Shown: positions 14,227 to 22,973, counted from the stretch's first letter. The stretch: 52,331 bases of DNA from an uncultured Candidatus Actinomarina sp. (GCA_902587025.1 CACIJJ010000002.1:87473-139803); one strand, 5' to 3'. Program-made: numbers and translations. The notes: generated from the letters alone by a model not told the origin.

Positions 14227-15651
14227 ATGAATAGTTCATTTTTCATAACATTAATCTCACTAGCAGTACTTGGAGCAATAGCTTATTTTTCTGCTGTAGG
14301 TTTTCGAGGCGCAGGAAAAATCAAAAAAACTCCAAGAAATCTACAAAAATATCTTCCAGATGATGAATTAGAGACCACTCATCTTGATAAAACATTATCA
14401 GTTGCTGTTGTACTAGCTTCATTGCTTACAATTATGATCCCACTTTATTATCTCGGTGAGCCAGCAAGGCAAGAAGGATTTGTTGAAGAGTTTGAAGACG
14501 TTTCAGTTGAAAGAGGGCACCATCTTTACGAGGAGTTTGGGTGTGGAAACTGCCATGGAGTAGATGGTAGCGGTGGAGCAGCCTCATACGTTGAAAAAAG
14601 AAGTGGTGTTAGTGTTACATGGGTAGCCCCTGCAATAAACAATGTTTTTTATAGATATGATGATGAAGAAGTAAGATACTGGTTAATATATGGTAGAGCA
14701 AACTCACCTATGCCAGCCTGGGGTCTAAAGGGTGGAGGTCCAATGAATGATGGACAGCTTGACGACTTGATAGAGTACTTGCATTATTTTCAAATTCCAC
14801 AAAGTGAAGAACTTCAACAAATTGAACAAAATATAAATTCATCTTTACTACGTATTGAAAATTCTGATTTACAAGTTGAAAGTGAGATTAATAAACAAAA
14901 TGAACTCATTAACAACATTAATTTAGCTCCGGAAAGATTGCCTGTAGCAATTGAAGCTGTTGAAATTGTATCTGCGATCCTAGCAAGGCAAAATGGAATT
15001 GATACAGATGAAGATGGGCTTTTTGATTCAGTAGAAACAGATATCTCGGTATACAGTGAAAGCATCGCAGATGTTTTGGGTACTGCAATTTTAAATTTGA
15101 ACCCAGATGAAGAGGAATCAATTCCGGGAAGAAAAGATGCATCAGTTGTAAGGGGATATCTTTCTGATCTTGAAACGAGTGTTATTAATTTAGGAATCTT
15201 GACTGATGGCTATGACAAATTCATGGAGGAAGCAGAAAAAGGTTTAGCATTTCTTGAAAATGCCTACGAACAAAAACTATGGCTTATTGATTTCCAAGAT
15301 ATTGCAGACTCAACTTTTGATGGAGACTATGACAAAGCAACAAGAGCAGTAGGAATATTTAATGCATATTGTGCAAGGTGTCATACTGCTGGTTATTCTG
15401 CAGGAGCTGCGTATACAAAAACAATTGGTTCCGGTGGCTTAGGTCCTGCATTAAAAGGTGGAAGAGTAAATATTCAGTTTAAAGAAAGAGCTGACTTTGT
15501 TGATTTTATTATTAACGGTTCTGTAAATGGTAAAGGTTATGGAGTCAATGGAGTTGGTGGTGGAAAAATGCCAGGATTTGGTGCGGTACTTCCACAGTCC
15601 GATATAGAATTGGTTATAGATTATTTGAGAGGAATGACACCTGATGCGTGA
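14227..15651 (+). CDS. Membrane-bound diheme cytochrome c of the b6c-type complex
   Basis: A 474-residue protein with two TM helices (about 5-24 and 57-77) and two class I cytochrome c domains. The heme sites are CGNCH at 106-110, with PMPAWG as the likely methionine loop, and CARCH at 382-386, with Met448 in KMPGFG. The 180 residues between the domains are mostly helical and include DTDEDGLFDSVE (about 259-270), a calcium-binding thrombospondin type 3-like loop. Position next to cytochrome b and Rieske genes suggests it takes electrons from the Rieske centre, like the diheme cytochrome of heliobacterial bc complexes and actinobacterial QcrC. It overlaps the next gene by 8 bases. Confidence 0.9.
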   Translation: MNSSFFITLISLAVLGAIAYFSAVGFRGAGKIKKTPRNLQKYLPDDELETTHLDKTLSVAVVLASLLTIMIPLYYLGEPARQEGFVEEFEDVSVERGHHLYEEFGCGNCHGVDGSGGAASYVEKRSGVSVTWVAPAINNVFYRYDDEEVRYWLIYGRANSPMPAWGLKGGGPMNDGQLDDLIEYLHYFQIPQSEELQQIEQNINSSLLRIENSDLQVESEINKQNELINNINLAPERLPVAIEAVEIVSAILARQNGIDTDEDGLFDSVETDISVYSESIADVLGTAILNLNPDEEESIPGRKDASVVRGYLSDLETSVINLGILTDGYDKFMEEAEKGLAFLENAYEQKLWLIDFQDIADSTFDGDYDKATRAVGIFNAYCARCHTAGYSAGAAYTKTIGSGGLGPALKGGRVNIQFKERADFVDFIINGSVNGKGYGVNGVGGGKMPGFGAVLPQSDIELVIDYLRGMTPDA

Positions 15652-16012
15652 AATAATGAGAACCCTGTTGTCATCTAATTTGACATTTACTGGAATTTTC
15701 CTTTTTGTTTTGTTTGTTCTCTCATTTTTTGGATCAACTTTTATTTTGAATGCAACTAATTTAGGTAGAAGACTTGGCTTCCTTGTTGTTGGAGCTGCAA
15801 CTTTTGGATGGCTAGTTATTAATTCATTTCTGTTTATACTTTATGCTCCTAGGGGCCCAGCTCCATCGTCAATTGATGGTCTAAACGCTCTTGAAATCAG
15901 AATTATTCCAATTACTTATTTTGCTGGATCTCTAATTCTTTTTATTATGTTTTTGCTTGCTCTAAACAGATACGAACAAGAAGAAAAAGATACAGAAGAA
16001 ACAAATAGTTAA
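15644..16012 (+). CDS. Small 3-TM membrane protein of the b6c-type operon
   Basis: A 122-residue protein with three predicted TM helices (about 13-33, 46-68 and 85-108) and a charged, Glu-rich tail. It overlaps the diheme cytochrome gene by 8 bases and closes the operon. An ATG at 15656 is an alternative start. I recognise no family. It may be a small accessory subunit of the complex, judged only from position. Confidence 0.65.
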   Translation: MREIMRTLLSSNLTFTGIFLFVLFVLSFFGSTFILNATNLGRRLGFLVVGAATFGWLVINSFLFILYAPRGPAPSSIDGLNALEIRIIPITYFAGSLILFIMFLLALNRYEQEEKDTEETNS

Positions 16013-16041
16013 TCTCGATTAGCGTATATCCCTTTCATGAA

Positions 16042-16047
16042 TAGAAT
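16042..16047 (+). promoter_or_regulatory. Putative -10 box (TAGAAT), leaderless
   Basis: TAGAAT ends 6 nt before the ATG at 16054, in the 41-base gap after the respiratory operon. No ribosome binding site is visible. Confidence 0.45.
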
Positions 16048-16053
16048 TGTTAT

Positions 16054-17001
16054 ATGGAATTTATATTATCAATTGTAAGAAGCGTAATATTATTTGGTCT
16101 TGTAATCTTTATTGCGTTTAGAATATTTAGAATTCTTCGACCATTCGAGAAAGGATTAGTCGAAAGATTTGGTAAGTATAATCGCGAGGCAACCGCTGGA
16201 CTAAACATTGTAATTCCTGGGATAGAAAAATTAATCATCGTAGACATGAGGGAACAAGTTATCGATGTTCCACCACAAGAAGTTATTACAAAAGACAATG
16301 TAACAATTACTGTTGATGCAGTCATTTATTATGAACCAACTGATCCTAAAAAACTTGTATATAACGTTGGAGATTTTATCACTGCAGCAACAAAATTAGC
16401 ACAAACGAACCTAAGAAATGTCGTTGGTGATCTTGAATTAGACGCTGCTTTAACTTCAAGAGAGACTATTAATACATCTTTAAAATTGATCCTTGACGAA
16501 GCAACAGATAAGTGGGGTACTAGAGTTGTGAGAGTTGAAATCCAAAGAATTGATCCACCTCAAGATGTTCAAGATGCAATGAACAAAGTTATGAAAGCTG
16601 AGAGGGATAGAAGAGCTGCTGTTACCGAAGCTGAAGGTGAAAAAAGAGCTGCAATTTTGACAGCAGAAGGTGAAAGAGAGTCACAAATTTTAAGTGCTCA
16701 AGGTGAAGCTGAAGCATTAAAACAAGTTGCTGATGCTGAAAAGTATGAAAGAGTAGTTACAGCAGAAGGTGAAGCTGAGGCTATATTAAAAGTTTTCAAT
16801 GCAATTCATGAAGGTGATCCTTCAAACGATTTGATAGCAATAAAATATCTAGAATCTCTTGAAAAAGTTGCTGATGGAAATGCTACAAAAATATTTTTGC
16901 CAGCAGATCTATCTGCAACTTTGGGCAGCATTGGAGCGATTTCAGAATTGTTCAAGGATGAAAACAAAGATTCTACTGAATCTGAAGATAAAGAAGAGTA
17001 A
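16054..17001 (+). CDS. SPFH/band 7 membrane protein (stomatin/QmcA-like)
   Basis: A 315-residue protein with an N-terminal TM helix (about 5-24), an SPFH domain (ERFGKYNREATAGLNIVIPG, then DMREQVIDVPPQEVITKDN) and a long Ala/Glu-rich coiled coil (about 185-250) with repeats such as TEAEGEKRAAI and TAEGEAEAI. This is the prokaryotic stomatin/QmcA architecture, which forms large ring assemblies organising membrane domains and proteases. No NfeD partner gene is next to it. Length is normal for the family. It ends 4 bases before the stop of the convergent nucleoside hydrolase gene. Confidence 0.9.
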   Translation: MEFILSIVRSVILFGLVIFIAFRIFRILRPFEKGLVERFGKYNREATAGLNIVIPGIEKLIIVDMREQVIDVPPQEVITKDNVTITVDAVIYYEPTDPKKLVYNVGDFITAATKLAQTNLRNVVGDLELDAALTSRETINTSLKLILDEATDKWGTRVVRVEIQRIDPPQDVQDAMNKVMKAERDRRAAVTEAEGEKRAAILTAEGERESQILSAQGEAEALKQVADAEKYERVVTAEGEAEAILKVFNAIHEGDPSNDLIAIKYLESLEKVADGNATKIFLPADLSATLGSIGAISELFKDENKDSTESEDKEE

Positions 17002-17005
17002 AAGA

Positions 17006-17992
17006 CTAGACTAAGCTGCTTTTTAATAATTCAAAAAACTTATCAGGGTTACACCTTTGTACAATTCTTGTCTTATGAGTTTCAGGCTCAATGTTCATGT
17101 AGTCTATAACACATCCTCCTCTGGTCATTCCATCACGAACATCAACTCTTACATTTGCTTCTGCTGACTGGCTAATTATGGTTTCATCTAAAAATACAGA
17201 CATAGCTAATGGATCAGGAAGATCATACGCATCCTGATTAAGCAATTCTTTCATCATTTCTCTTAAAACAACTTGAATATCATTTGTAAACTTAGAAAAT
17301 TTTGTATTTAAAGATTCAATTTCATTTATCTTATTTATGTCAATCATTGCATCGTATAAAGAAGGATCCCAGCCAATCATTGTTGTAGGTATTCCCGCAT
17401 TGAGAACTATATCTGCTGCTTCTGGATCAACCCAAAAGTTATATTCTGCAAATTTTGTAACATTACCCAATGCATTTGAACTTCCACCCATTATGTAAAT
17501 ATGTTTTATTGAATCTAGACTTTCTTTATTTTTTTCAATCATATTCGCAATATTTGTTAAAGGACCTAAAGTTACTATTTCTAAATCAGTTTCGTTTTCT
17601 AAAACCTCTTTATAAAATTCAGCCGCAGTTTTGCTTTCTACTTCCCTATTTATGGGAGTTAACCCAATATCACCCAGACCATCAATACCATGCACGTGCT
17701 GAGCTGAGGTTGACTCATTTGTATAATTAAGAGCAATGTTTGTTGCAGTTTCTGAATCAAAAACCTCTAGATATTCTCTATTTAATGGCTTGTTAGCACC
17801 TTTATAAATAGGTATGTCGACTTCACATAATTCATTGACATAAATGGTATTTAAAACAGCCTGATCAAGAGGAACATTTCCTGACACGAGTGTAACCCCT
17901 AATATATTCTCTTTTGCTAAGTTTCTGTATGCCATTAATAAGGCGACAGCATCATCTGACCCAGTATCGGCATCGATAATAACTTTTTTCAT
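17006..17992 (-). CDS. Inosine-uridine preferring nucleoside hydrolase family
   Basis: A 328-residue member of the nucleoside hydrolase family, which cleaves ribonucleosides to ribose and base. The calcium-binding N-terminal motif DADTGSDDAVAL is present, as are VHGIDGLGDIG, TLGPLTNIANMI and YNFWVDPEAADIVLNAG. Length is typical and no signal peptide is seen, so it is a cytosolic salvage enzyme. The start overlaps the stop of the small upstream gene (TAATG). Base preference cannot be read from sequence alone. Confidence 0.9.
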   Translation of the reverse strand: MKKVIIDADTGSDDAVALLMAYRNLAKENILGVTLVSGNVPLDQAVLNTIYVNELCEVDIPIYKGANKPLNREYLEVFDSETATNIALNYTNESTSAQHVHGIDGLGDIGLTPINREVESKTAAEFYKEVLENETDLEIVTLGPLTNIANMIEKNKESLDSIKHIYIMGGSSNALGNVTKFAEYNFWVDPEAADIVLNAGIPTTMIGWDPSLYDAMIDINKINEIESLNTKFSKFTNDIQVVLREMMKELLNQDAYDLPDPLAMSVFLDETIISQSAEANVRVDVRDGMTRGGCVIDYMNIEPETHKTRIVQRCNPDKFFELLKSSLV

Positions 17993-18270
17993 TAATCTTT
18001 TACCTTAGTAATTTCTGGGACACCTTGCCTCCAAATAACTTCACAATCTTTATACTCCTTTGAAATTTGATCACTTATGATCATTAACATTTCTAATGCT
18101 TCTCCTTTTTTTCCTTTCGCAGAACCAAAAGTATTTGGAGCCATAGAGTAAGTCTTTTTTACCATTTCAAAAATCTCAAGAGCCTCTTTTTTATTTAAGT
18201 TAGTGTCTATAGGCTTTCCAGATATTGTTTCAAAACTTTTTCTTTGTCTACGAGGTAATTTAAATTTCAT
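17992..18270 (-). CDS. Hypothetical 92-residue cytosolic protein
   Basis: A small basic, soluble protein beginning MKFKLPRRQRKSF, then mainly helical (about residues 25-75), ending CEVIWRQGVPEITKVKD. No signal peptide or TM helix. I do not recognise its family. It is coupled by a TAATG overlap to the nucleoside hydrolase downstream and sits 20 bases after the GNAT gene, so all three are probably one operon. Confidence 0.6.
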   Translation of the reverse strand: MKFKLPRRQRKSFETISGKPIDTNLNKKEALEIFEMVKKTYSMAPNTFGSAKGKKGEALEMLMIISDQISKEYKDCEVIWRQGVPEITKVKD

Positions 18271-18290
18271 TAATATTTACATCTTAATAC

Positions 18291-18806
18291 TTAAAGAATT
18301 CTCTTTTGTAATGAAACTTCATAATCATCGGAGTACTTTTTTGTATCAATCTCAACGAAATCAAATTTTTCATGAAAACTAAAAGATACTTCATTTCTTG
18401 AAGGAAGTATATTTATTTCTGCAGTCAAATTTTCGATATTAGATTCTAAACAAAACTCAAGAAGTTTTTCATACATTGATGATGCTATTCCAATTTTTCT
18501 AAATTCAATATCAACTGCAACTCGATCGATGTACATAAAATTTTTTAAACGATTTCTAAATTCATTAAAATTTTTATGTTTGAGGTTATACATGAATGAT
18601 TTTGTTTTTGATAAATCCTGAAAACAAATAATAAATCCAATAACTTTGTTTTCATGAATGATACATCTTTGAAAGTCAGAGTTTTCTACCAATGCTTCAA
18701 ACTCTTCAAAAGTTGTTGTTCCTACATTGGGTACATTGTCTTGGTTAATAGTATGACAATTCTCAAGATTTGAATTATCAATAGGTAAAAGCTTGATGTT
18801 ATCCAT
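18291..18806 (-). CDS. GNAT-family N-acetyltransferase
   Basis: A 171-residue acyl-CoA transferase. The strand IHENKVIGFIICF is followed by FMYIDRVAVDIEFRKIGIASSMYEKLLEF, where RKIGIA is the acetyl-CoA pyrophosphate loop of GNAT enzymes. The C-terminal NILPSRNEVSFSFHEKFDFVEID matches the last strand-helix pair of the fold. Substrate unknown. First gene of the leftward three-gene cluster; divergent from the DDAH-like gene. Confidence 0.8.
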   Translation of the reverse strand: MDNIKLLPIDNSNLENCHTINQDNVPNVGTTTFEEFEALVENSDFQRCIIHENKVIGFIICFQDLSKTKSFMYNLKHKNFNEFRNRLKNFMYIDRVAVDIEFRKIGIASSMYEKLLEFCLESNIENLTAEINILPSRNEVSFSFHEKFDFVEIDTKKYSDDYEVSLQKRIL

Positions 18807-18813
18807 GTATGAA

Positions 18814-18819
18814 AATATA
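18814..18819 (-). promoter_or_regulatory. Putative -10 box (TATATT), leaderless
   Basis: On the minus strand TATATT ends 7 nt before the ATG at 18806 of the GNAT gene. Confidence 0.4.
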
Positions 18820-18838
18820 CATTTATTGTATAAAATTG

Positions 18839-18844
18839 TAAACT
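18839..18844 (+). promoter_or_regulatory. Putative -10 box (TAAACT), leaderless
   Basis: TAAACT ends 6 nt before the ATG at 18851. Its partner for the divergent gene is at 18814-18819, so the 44-base gap would hold two leaderless promoters. Confidence 0.35.
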
Positions 18845-18850
18845 ATTTAC

Positions 18851-19651
18851 ATGCAAAATAGCGCTGTTTTAATGAGTTCCCCAGAGTATTTTAGACTAGA
18901 GTATTCAATTAACCCATGGATGATTGAAGGTGTTGAGGTCAATTTAGAGCTAGCAAAAGACCAGTGGAGTGGACTAAAGTCAACTATTGAAAAGTGTGGA
19001 GCTGAAGTTAAAGTTATTCCAGGAAATACTGTTTATCCAGACTTAGTATTTACGGCAAACTCAGGCATTATAAAAGACAAGTCAGTTCTTATATCAAACT
19101 TTAAATTTCAAGAAAGACGGGGAGAAGAAATCATTTATGAGAACTGGTTCAAAAAAAATGGTTATGATGTCGCCCGTATTCCTTCAGAGTATAAATTTGA
19201 AGGGCGAGGGGATGCTTTTGTTTACGGTGAGTATTTAATTGGATCATATGGTGTAAGAAGTGATAAAGAGGCTTTAATTTACATATCAGAACAATTTGAG
19301 CTTAAACCGAAAATCGTAAAGTTAGTTGATGAAAAATTTTATCATCTTGATACTTGTTTTCAGAAGCTTCCAACAAATAATAATGATGCAATTTTTTATC
19401 CAGAAGCATTTGAGGACTCATCTTTAAGTGACTTTTCAGATATATTTAATTTAATTCCAGTAGGCGAAAATGATGCAAATAAACTTGCCTGTAACAGTTT
19501 TGTAATAAATGAATCTGTAATCTTTCCATCTGATGATATAGACATTATTGAAACTGTCGCTGATTTAGGATGCAATATTGAGATATCAAATGTTTCAGAA
19601 TTTCTTAAATCTGGTGGTGCATGTCAGTGTCTTGTATTTACATTACAATAA
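18851..19651 (+). CDS. Dimethylarginine dimethylaminohydrolase / amidinotransferase family
   Basis: A 266-residue member of the guanidino-group-modifying superfamily. Family blocks are in order: YSINPWM, PDLVFTANSGII, EGRGDAFVYG, GSYGVRSDKEA, FYHLDTCFQKL (the catalytic His) and the C-terminal SGGACQCL, where Cys260 is the likely nucleophile. Short single-domain length fits DDAH-like hydrolases rather than the larger arginine deiminases. The enzyme would release an amine and citrulline or ornithine from an arginine derivative. Leaderless promoter likely; divergent from the GNAT gene. Confidence 0.82.
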   Translation: MQNSAVLMSSPEYFRLEYSINPWMIEGVEVNLELAKDQWSGLKSTIEKCGAEVKVIPGNTVYPDLVFTANSGIIKDKSVLISNFKFQERRGEEIIYENWFKKNGYDVARIPSEYKFEGRGDAFVYGEYLIGSYGVRSDKEALIYISEQFELKPKIVKLVDEKFYHLDTCFQKLPTNNNDAIFYPEAFEDSSLSDFSDIFNLIPVGENDANKLACNSFVINESVIFPSDDIDIIETVADLGCNIEISNVSEFLKSGGACQCLVFTLQ

Positions 19652-19655
19652 ATTT

Positions 19656-20093
19656 GTGAGGATAATCAAAGCAATACTTTGGCCAATTAGAAAAGTAATT
19701 TTTTTTCCAATTAAAATATTTTTCTACACTTTGATATTGTTTGTCGTTATAGTTTTATTTTTTCAATATAGGACAGACTATGATGTGGATGTTAGCCCAC
19801 TTTCTGTCAATGAATATGAAAACTGTATCAATGTAATTGAAGACTATGAAGTAACAATATCTCTACTTTCTGAATATGTTGAAAAGTTGGATAGTGAACA
19901 GAAATCTTTTTTAGAGAGGAATTTACCAAATCCATTAAATGTTTTGACAACACCTCAGGAGATTTCAAATGATGATTTTAGAAATGTTAGAACTTTCTTA
20001 AAATATTATTTACAAGCTGGTAGATTTCCTGGTTTGAACGGTAAAGCTTTCTCCCCTCAAGCAGCAAGTTTATGTAGAGATGGATTGAGTTAG
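19656..20093 (+). CDS. Hypothetical single-TM protein
   Basis: A 145-residue protein if started at the GTG at 19656, four bases after the stop of the DDAH-like gene. An upstream ATG at 19578 would lie inside that gene. The basic segment VRIIKAILWPIRKVIFFP precedes one TM helix (about 20-42), and a roughly 100-residue soluble C-terminal part follows, containing two cysteines. I recognise no family. Its 3' end overlaps the convergent YbaK gene by 24 bases. Confidence 0.55.
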   Translation: MRIIKAILWPIRKVIFFPIKIFFYTLILFVVIVLFFQYRTDYDVDVSPLSVNEYENCINVIEDYEVTISLLSEYVEKLDSEQKSFLERNLPNPLNVLTTPQEISNDDFRNVRTFLKYYLQAGRFPGLNGKAFSPQAASLCRDGLS

Positions 20094-20561
20094 CTCTGTA
20101 ACCTCTCCATTAGTTAAATCTTTCAAATCAGAAGGCTTAAGAAAAAATTTACTTATCCTATTACCACCACCGATAAAGACTTTATTTCTCGTCATTACAT
20201 TCTCATCAATATATACCTTTATTTCCTCTGGTAAGCCGAGAGGACTTATACCTCCGTAAATTTGATTAGTAATTATCTCAGCTTCTTCTCTTGAAGCAAA
20301 ACTTACTTTTTTTGCACCTAATATGGTTTTAGCTTTATGATTGACATCCAATCTGTCAGATCCTAAAACACAAAATAATGCAAAAAATTCTTCTGGTTTT
20401 TTTGATTTGAGTAATATTGCGTTACAAGAATTTTCTATTTTAAATCCATAATGATCACAAAAACTTTGTGTATCAGAAAATTCATCTTTACATTCGAAAG
20501 CCTCTAGTTTGTCCTTATTGGTTTCAAATATTTTTTCAACTGTGTGATGTATTTCAACCAT
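20070..20561 (-). CDS. YbaK/EbsC-type aminoacyl-tRNA deacylase
   Basis: A 163-residue protein of the YbaK/ProX editing-domain family, which hydrolyses mischarged aminoacyl-tRNAs such as Cys-tRNA(Pro). Recognisable blocks are ILLKSKKP...FALFCVLG, ILGAKKVSFASREEAE, GGISPLGLP and FIGGGNRISKFFLKPSDL. Freestanding and cytosolic. Both ends overlap neighbouring reading frames: 24 bases into the TM protein at the 3' end, and a divergent tryptophanase-like gene at the 5' end. Confidence 0.85.
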   Translation of the reverse strand: MVEIHHTVEKIFETNKDKLEAFECKDEFSDTQSFCDHYGFKIENSCNAILLKSKKPEEFFALFCVLGSDRLDVNHKAKTILGAKKVSFASREEAEIITNQIYGGISPLGLPEEIKVYIDENVMTRNKVFIGGGNRISKFFLKPSDLKDLTNGEVTELTQSIST

Positions 20562-20591
20562 AAAGATAATGATATCGTTATTAAAGTCAGT

Positions 20592-20597
20592 TACAAT
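20592..20597 (+). promoter_or_regulatory. Putative -10 box (TACAAT), leaderless
   Basis: TACAAT ends 6 nt before the ATG at 20604, supporting that start over an in-frame ATG at 20544 that lies within the divergent YbaK gene. Confidence 0.5.
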
Positions 20598-20603
20598 CTC
20601 TGT

Positions 20604-21983
20604 ATGAAGTTCAAGACAATAATTGAACCGTTTAAAATCAAATCTGTTGAATCTCTACCCATAACTACTCCCAAGGAAAGAAAAAGCTTTTTAGAAAGAG
20701 AATATTGGAATGTATTTGGCTTGAAGTCTCAAGAGGTAACTGTTGATTTATTAACAGACTCAGGAACAGGTTCAATGTCTTCCGAACAATGGGCAGCAAT
20801 TATGCGTGGTGATGAGGCATATGCAGGCTCTCACTCTTGGCAAAGATTTCATGATGTTGTAGCAGACCTTACTGGTTACAAACATATAATTCCTACGCAT
20901 CAAGGTAGGGCCAGCGAGAAAATATTAGCAACAGTGACCGTAAAAGAGGGAGATATAATACCGAGTAATAGCCACTTCGATACAACAAGAGCTAACTTTG
21001 AATTTGTAAAAGCTGAACCTATAGATTTACTTTGTAAAGAAGGATTAGATTTATTGTCACCTGCACCTTTTAAAGGGAACATCGATCTTGAAAAGCTTGA
21101 AGATATTTTAAGTAGAAAAGGTGAAAAAATTCCATTTGTTCTGATGACAATTACAAACAATACAGGTGGTGGTCAACCAGTCTCAATGGAGAATCTAAAA
21201 AGTACTAAAAAGCTTTGTGAAAAATATAACAAAATGCTTTTACTCGATGCATGTAGGTTTGCTGAAAATGCTTGGTTCGTATCACAGAGAGAAGAAGATT
21301 ATAAGGGTGTAGAAATTAGAGATATAACAAAAGAAGCATTTAGGCTTGCTGATGGTTGCACAATTAGTTTGAAAAAGGATGGTTTTGGCAATATCGGAGG
21401 AATCTTGGCGTTTAATGATGATCAGCTTGCCGAAGCTTCAAGGAACCTTTTAATTTTGACTGAAGGCTTTCCAACTTATGGCGGCCTTGCCGGACGAGAT
21501 CTAGATGCACTTGCTCAAGGTCTCAAAGAGATTACAGATAAAAATTATCTTGAATACAGAGCAAGGTCAATCTCATATTTGGGTGAAAAAGCTTTGAGTT
21601 ACGGCATTCCAATTGTTCAGCCTGCAGGTGGCCATGCCCTCTACATAGATGCAAAAACTTTTGTTCCACACATACCTCCTCATCAATATCCTGGTCATTC
21701 AGTTGCGTGTGAGATATATTTGATTGGTGGAGTTAGAGCTGTTGAATTAGGTACCTTGGCATTTGGGGTTGCAGGTGCAAATGGTGAGCCTGACAAACCA
21801 GCAACTCATGAATTAGTAAGACTCGCTGCTCCAAGAAGAACTTATACACAAAGTCATTTTGATTATGTAGCGGAAGTTCTTGAAAAACTAGCTGAAAGTA
21901 AAGAAAAACTTAAAGGCTATGAAATTATTGAGCAACCAGAACAATTAAGACACTTTACCGCTAAGTTAAGACCATTGACATGA
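20604..21983 (+). CDS. tnaA: Tryptophanase-like PLP-dependent beta-eliminating lyase
   Basis: A 459-residue PLP enzyme of the tryptophanase/tyrosine phenol-lyase family. Blocks include TDSGTGSMS, GDEAYAGS, IPTHQGRASEKIL, FDTTRANFEF, LLLDACRFAENAW and the PLP-lysine region TISLKKDGFGNIGG. PHIPPHQYPGHSVACEIY and GVRAVELG fit tryptophanase better than tyrosine phenol-lyase, whose equivalent segment has SMERG with an arginine. It would convert tryptophan to indole, pyruvate and ammonia. The choice between the two substrates is moderate confidence. Its stop overlaps the next lipoprotein gene. Confidence 0.75.
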   Translation: MKFKTIIEPFKIKSVESLPITTPKERKSFLEREYWNVFGLKSQEVTVDLLTDSGTGSMSSEQWAAIMRGDEAYAGSHSWQRFHDVVADLTGYKHIIPTHQGRASEKILATVTVKEGDIIPSNSHFDTTRANFEFVKAEPIDLLCKEGLDLLSPAPFKGNIDLEKLEDILSRKGEKIPFVLMTITNNTGGGQPVSMENLKSTKKLCEKYNKMLLLDACRFAENAWFVSQREEDYKGVEIRDITKEAFRLADGCTISLKKDGFGNIGGILAFNDDQLAEASRNLLILTEGFPTYGGLAGRDLDALAQGLKEITDKNYLEYRARSISYLGEKALSYGIPIVQPAGGHALYIDAKTFVPHIPPHQYPGHSVACEIYLIGGVRAVELGTLAFGVAGANGEPDKPATHELVRLAAPRRTYTQSHFDYVAEVLEKLAESKEKLKGYEIIEQPEQLRHFTAKLRPLT

Positions 21984-22951
21984 TGCTTTTTAAAAAAATA
22001 TCAATTTTATTTTTAATCTTTTTTATAGCTTGTGGAGCAGGTGAAGAAGATGTTGAAGTTACAGAAAATATAAGTAGTAACTCAGAAGAACCAACAACAA
22101 CTACTGAACAACAAAAAGAAAATGATGATTCTACAACAACAACAATTCAAGAAGTTAATAAAGAGAGTGAAGATTACAGTTCTGAAAATGTAATTTCAAT
22201 TGGTGAAATAGTAACTGACACATCATTTAGGGATTATCAAAAATATGTTGATGTTGCGGGATTAAGAATTTTTGCTCTTCCTGAAGTTTCTGATGAATAT
22301 ATGTATAAAGTTGCAGAAACATATTTTCAAATGTTGCAACAAGGAGACAATATAGACAACGGCCTTAGGTCAAGATATTTAAATACTGTTGATAATGAAA
22401 AGGTTTTTCAGAGAATTGGTTTTAAAGGCCCAGAATATTATAATTTTGATTCGCCAAATCCATCTGTAGACTGCTGTCCAGGTAATGGTTATGAAGATAA
22501 CCACACAGATTTTATTTGGGAATATAAAGATGCAAATACAATTGGTACAATTGGAGAAGTTGTTGAGCATTTACTACATACAATTACAGGTGCAGGATTG
22601 CTCCTAGAGTTTCCTGAATGGAGCTGGGAAGATACAAATTCTAAGATTCATAAGGCAATGAATGAAGCCGTTGAAAAGAATATCTATGATATTTCTAGTT
22701 ATGAGGAAATAAAAAACAATGGAGACATAGAGGGATATAACAGAGTTACTGTTCAAGAATTTTCTTTTTGGGTAATAGTTACATCTTGGGGTTATGGTGA
22801 TATATTTGATTTACCTCATGGTGAATTTGAAATCAGCACAATATACGAAGTTAGATCAGAACTACCCTTAGCTTTTGAATTGTATGTTGACACTATTGAA
22901 AAAATCTTTACAATTCCTGACAAAGAATTGCTTAAATCTTTATTCTCTTAA
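21980..22951 (+). CDS. Lipoprotein of unknown function
   Basis: A 323-residue predicted lipoprotein: MMLFKKISILFLIFFIAC, then a mature N-terminal cysteine followed by GAGEEDVE. A Glu/Thr-rich spacer runs to about residue 65. The soluble domain holds a Cys pair (CCPGNGYEDNHTDF) and VVEHLLHTITGAG, where the EHLLH cluster could bind metal. I recognise no family. It overlaps the tryptophanase-like gene by 4 bases and precedes a GH57 lipoprotein, so both probably act at the cell surface. Confidence 0.7.
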   Translation: MMLFKKISILFLIFFIACGAGEEDVEVTENISSNSEEPTTTTEQQKENDDSTTTTIQEVNKESEDYSSENVISIGEIVTDTSFRDYQKYVDVAGLRIFALPEVSDEYMYKVAETYFQMLQQGDNIDNGLRSRYLNTVDNEKVFQRIGFKGPEYYNFDSPNPSVDCCPGNGYEDNHTDFIWEYKDANTIGTIGEVVEHLLHTITGAGLLLEFPEWSWEDTNSKIHKAMNEAVEKNIYDISSYEEIKNNGDIEGYNRVTVQEFSFWVIVTSWGYGDIFDLPHGEFEISTIYEVRSELPLAFELYVDTIEKIFTIPDKELLKSLFS

Positions 22952-22961
22952 ATAATTATTT

Positions 22962-22967
22962 TATAAT
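22962..22967 (+). promoter_or_regulatory. Putative -10 box (TATAAT), leaderless
   Basis: A perfect TATAAT lies 6 nt before the ATG at 22974. Confidence 0.55.
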
Positions 22968-22973
22968 TGCCAA

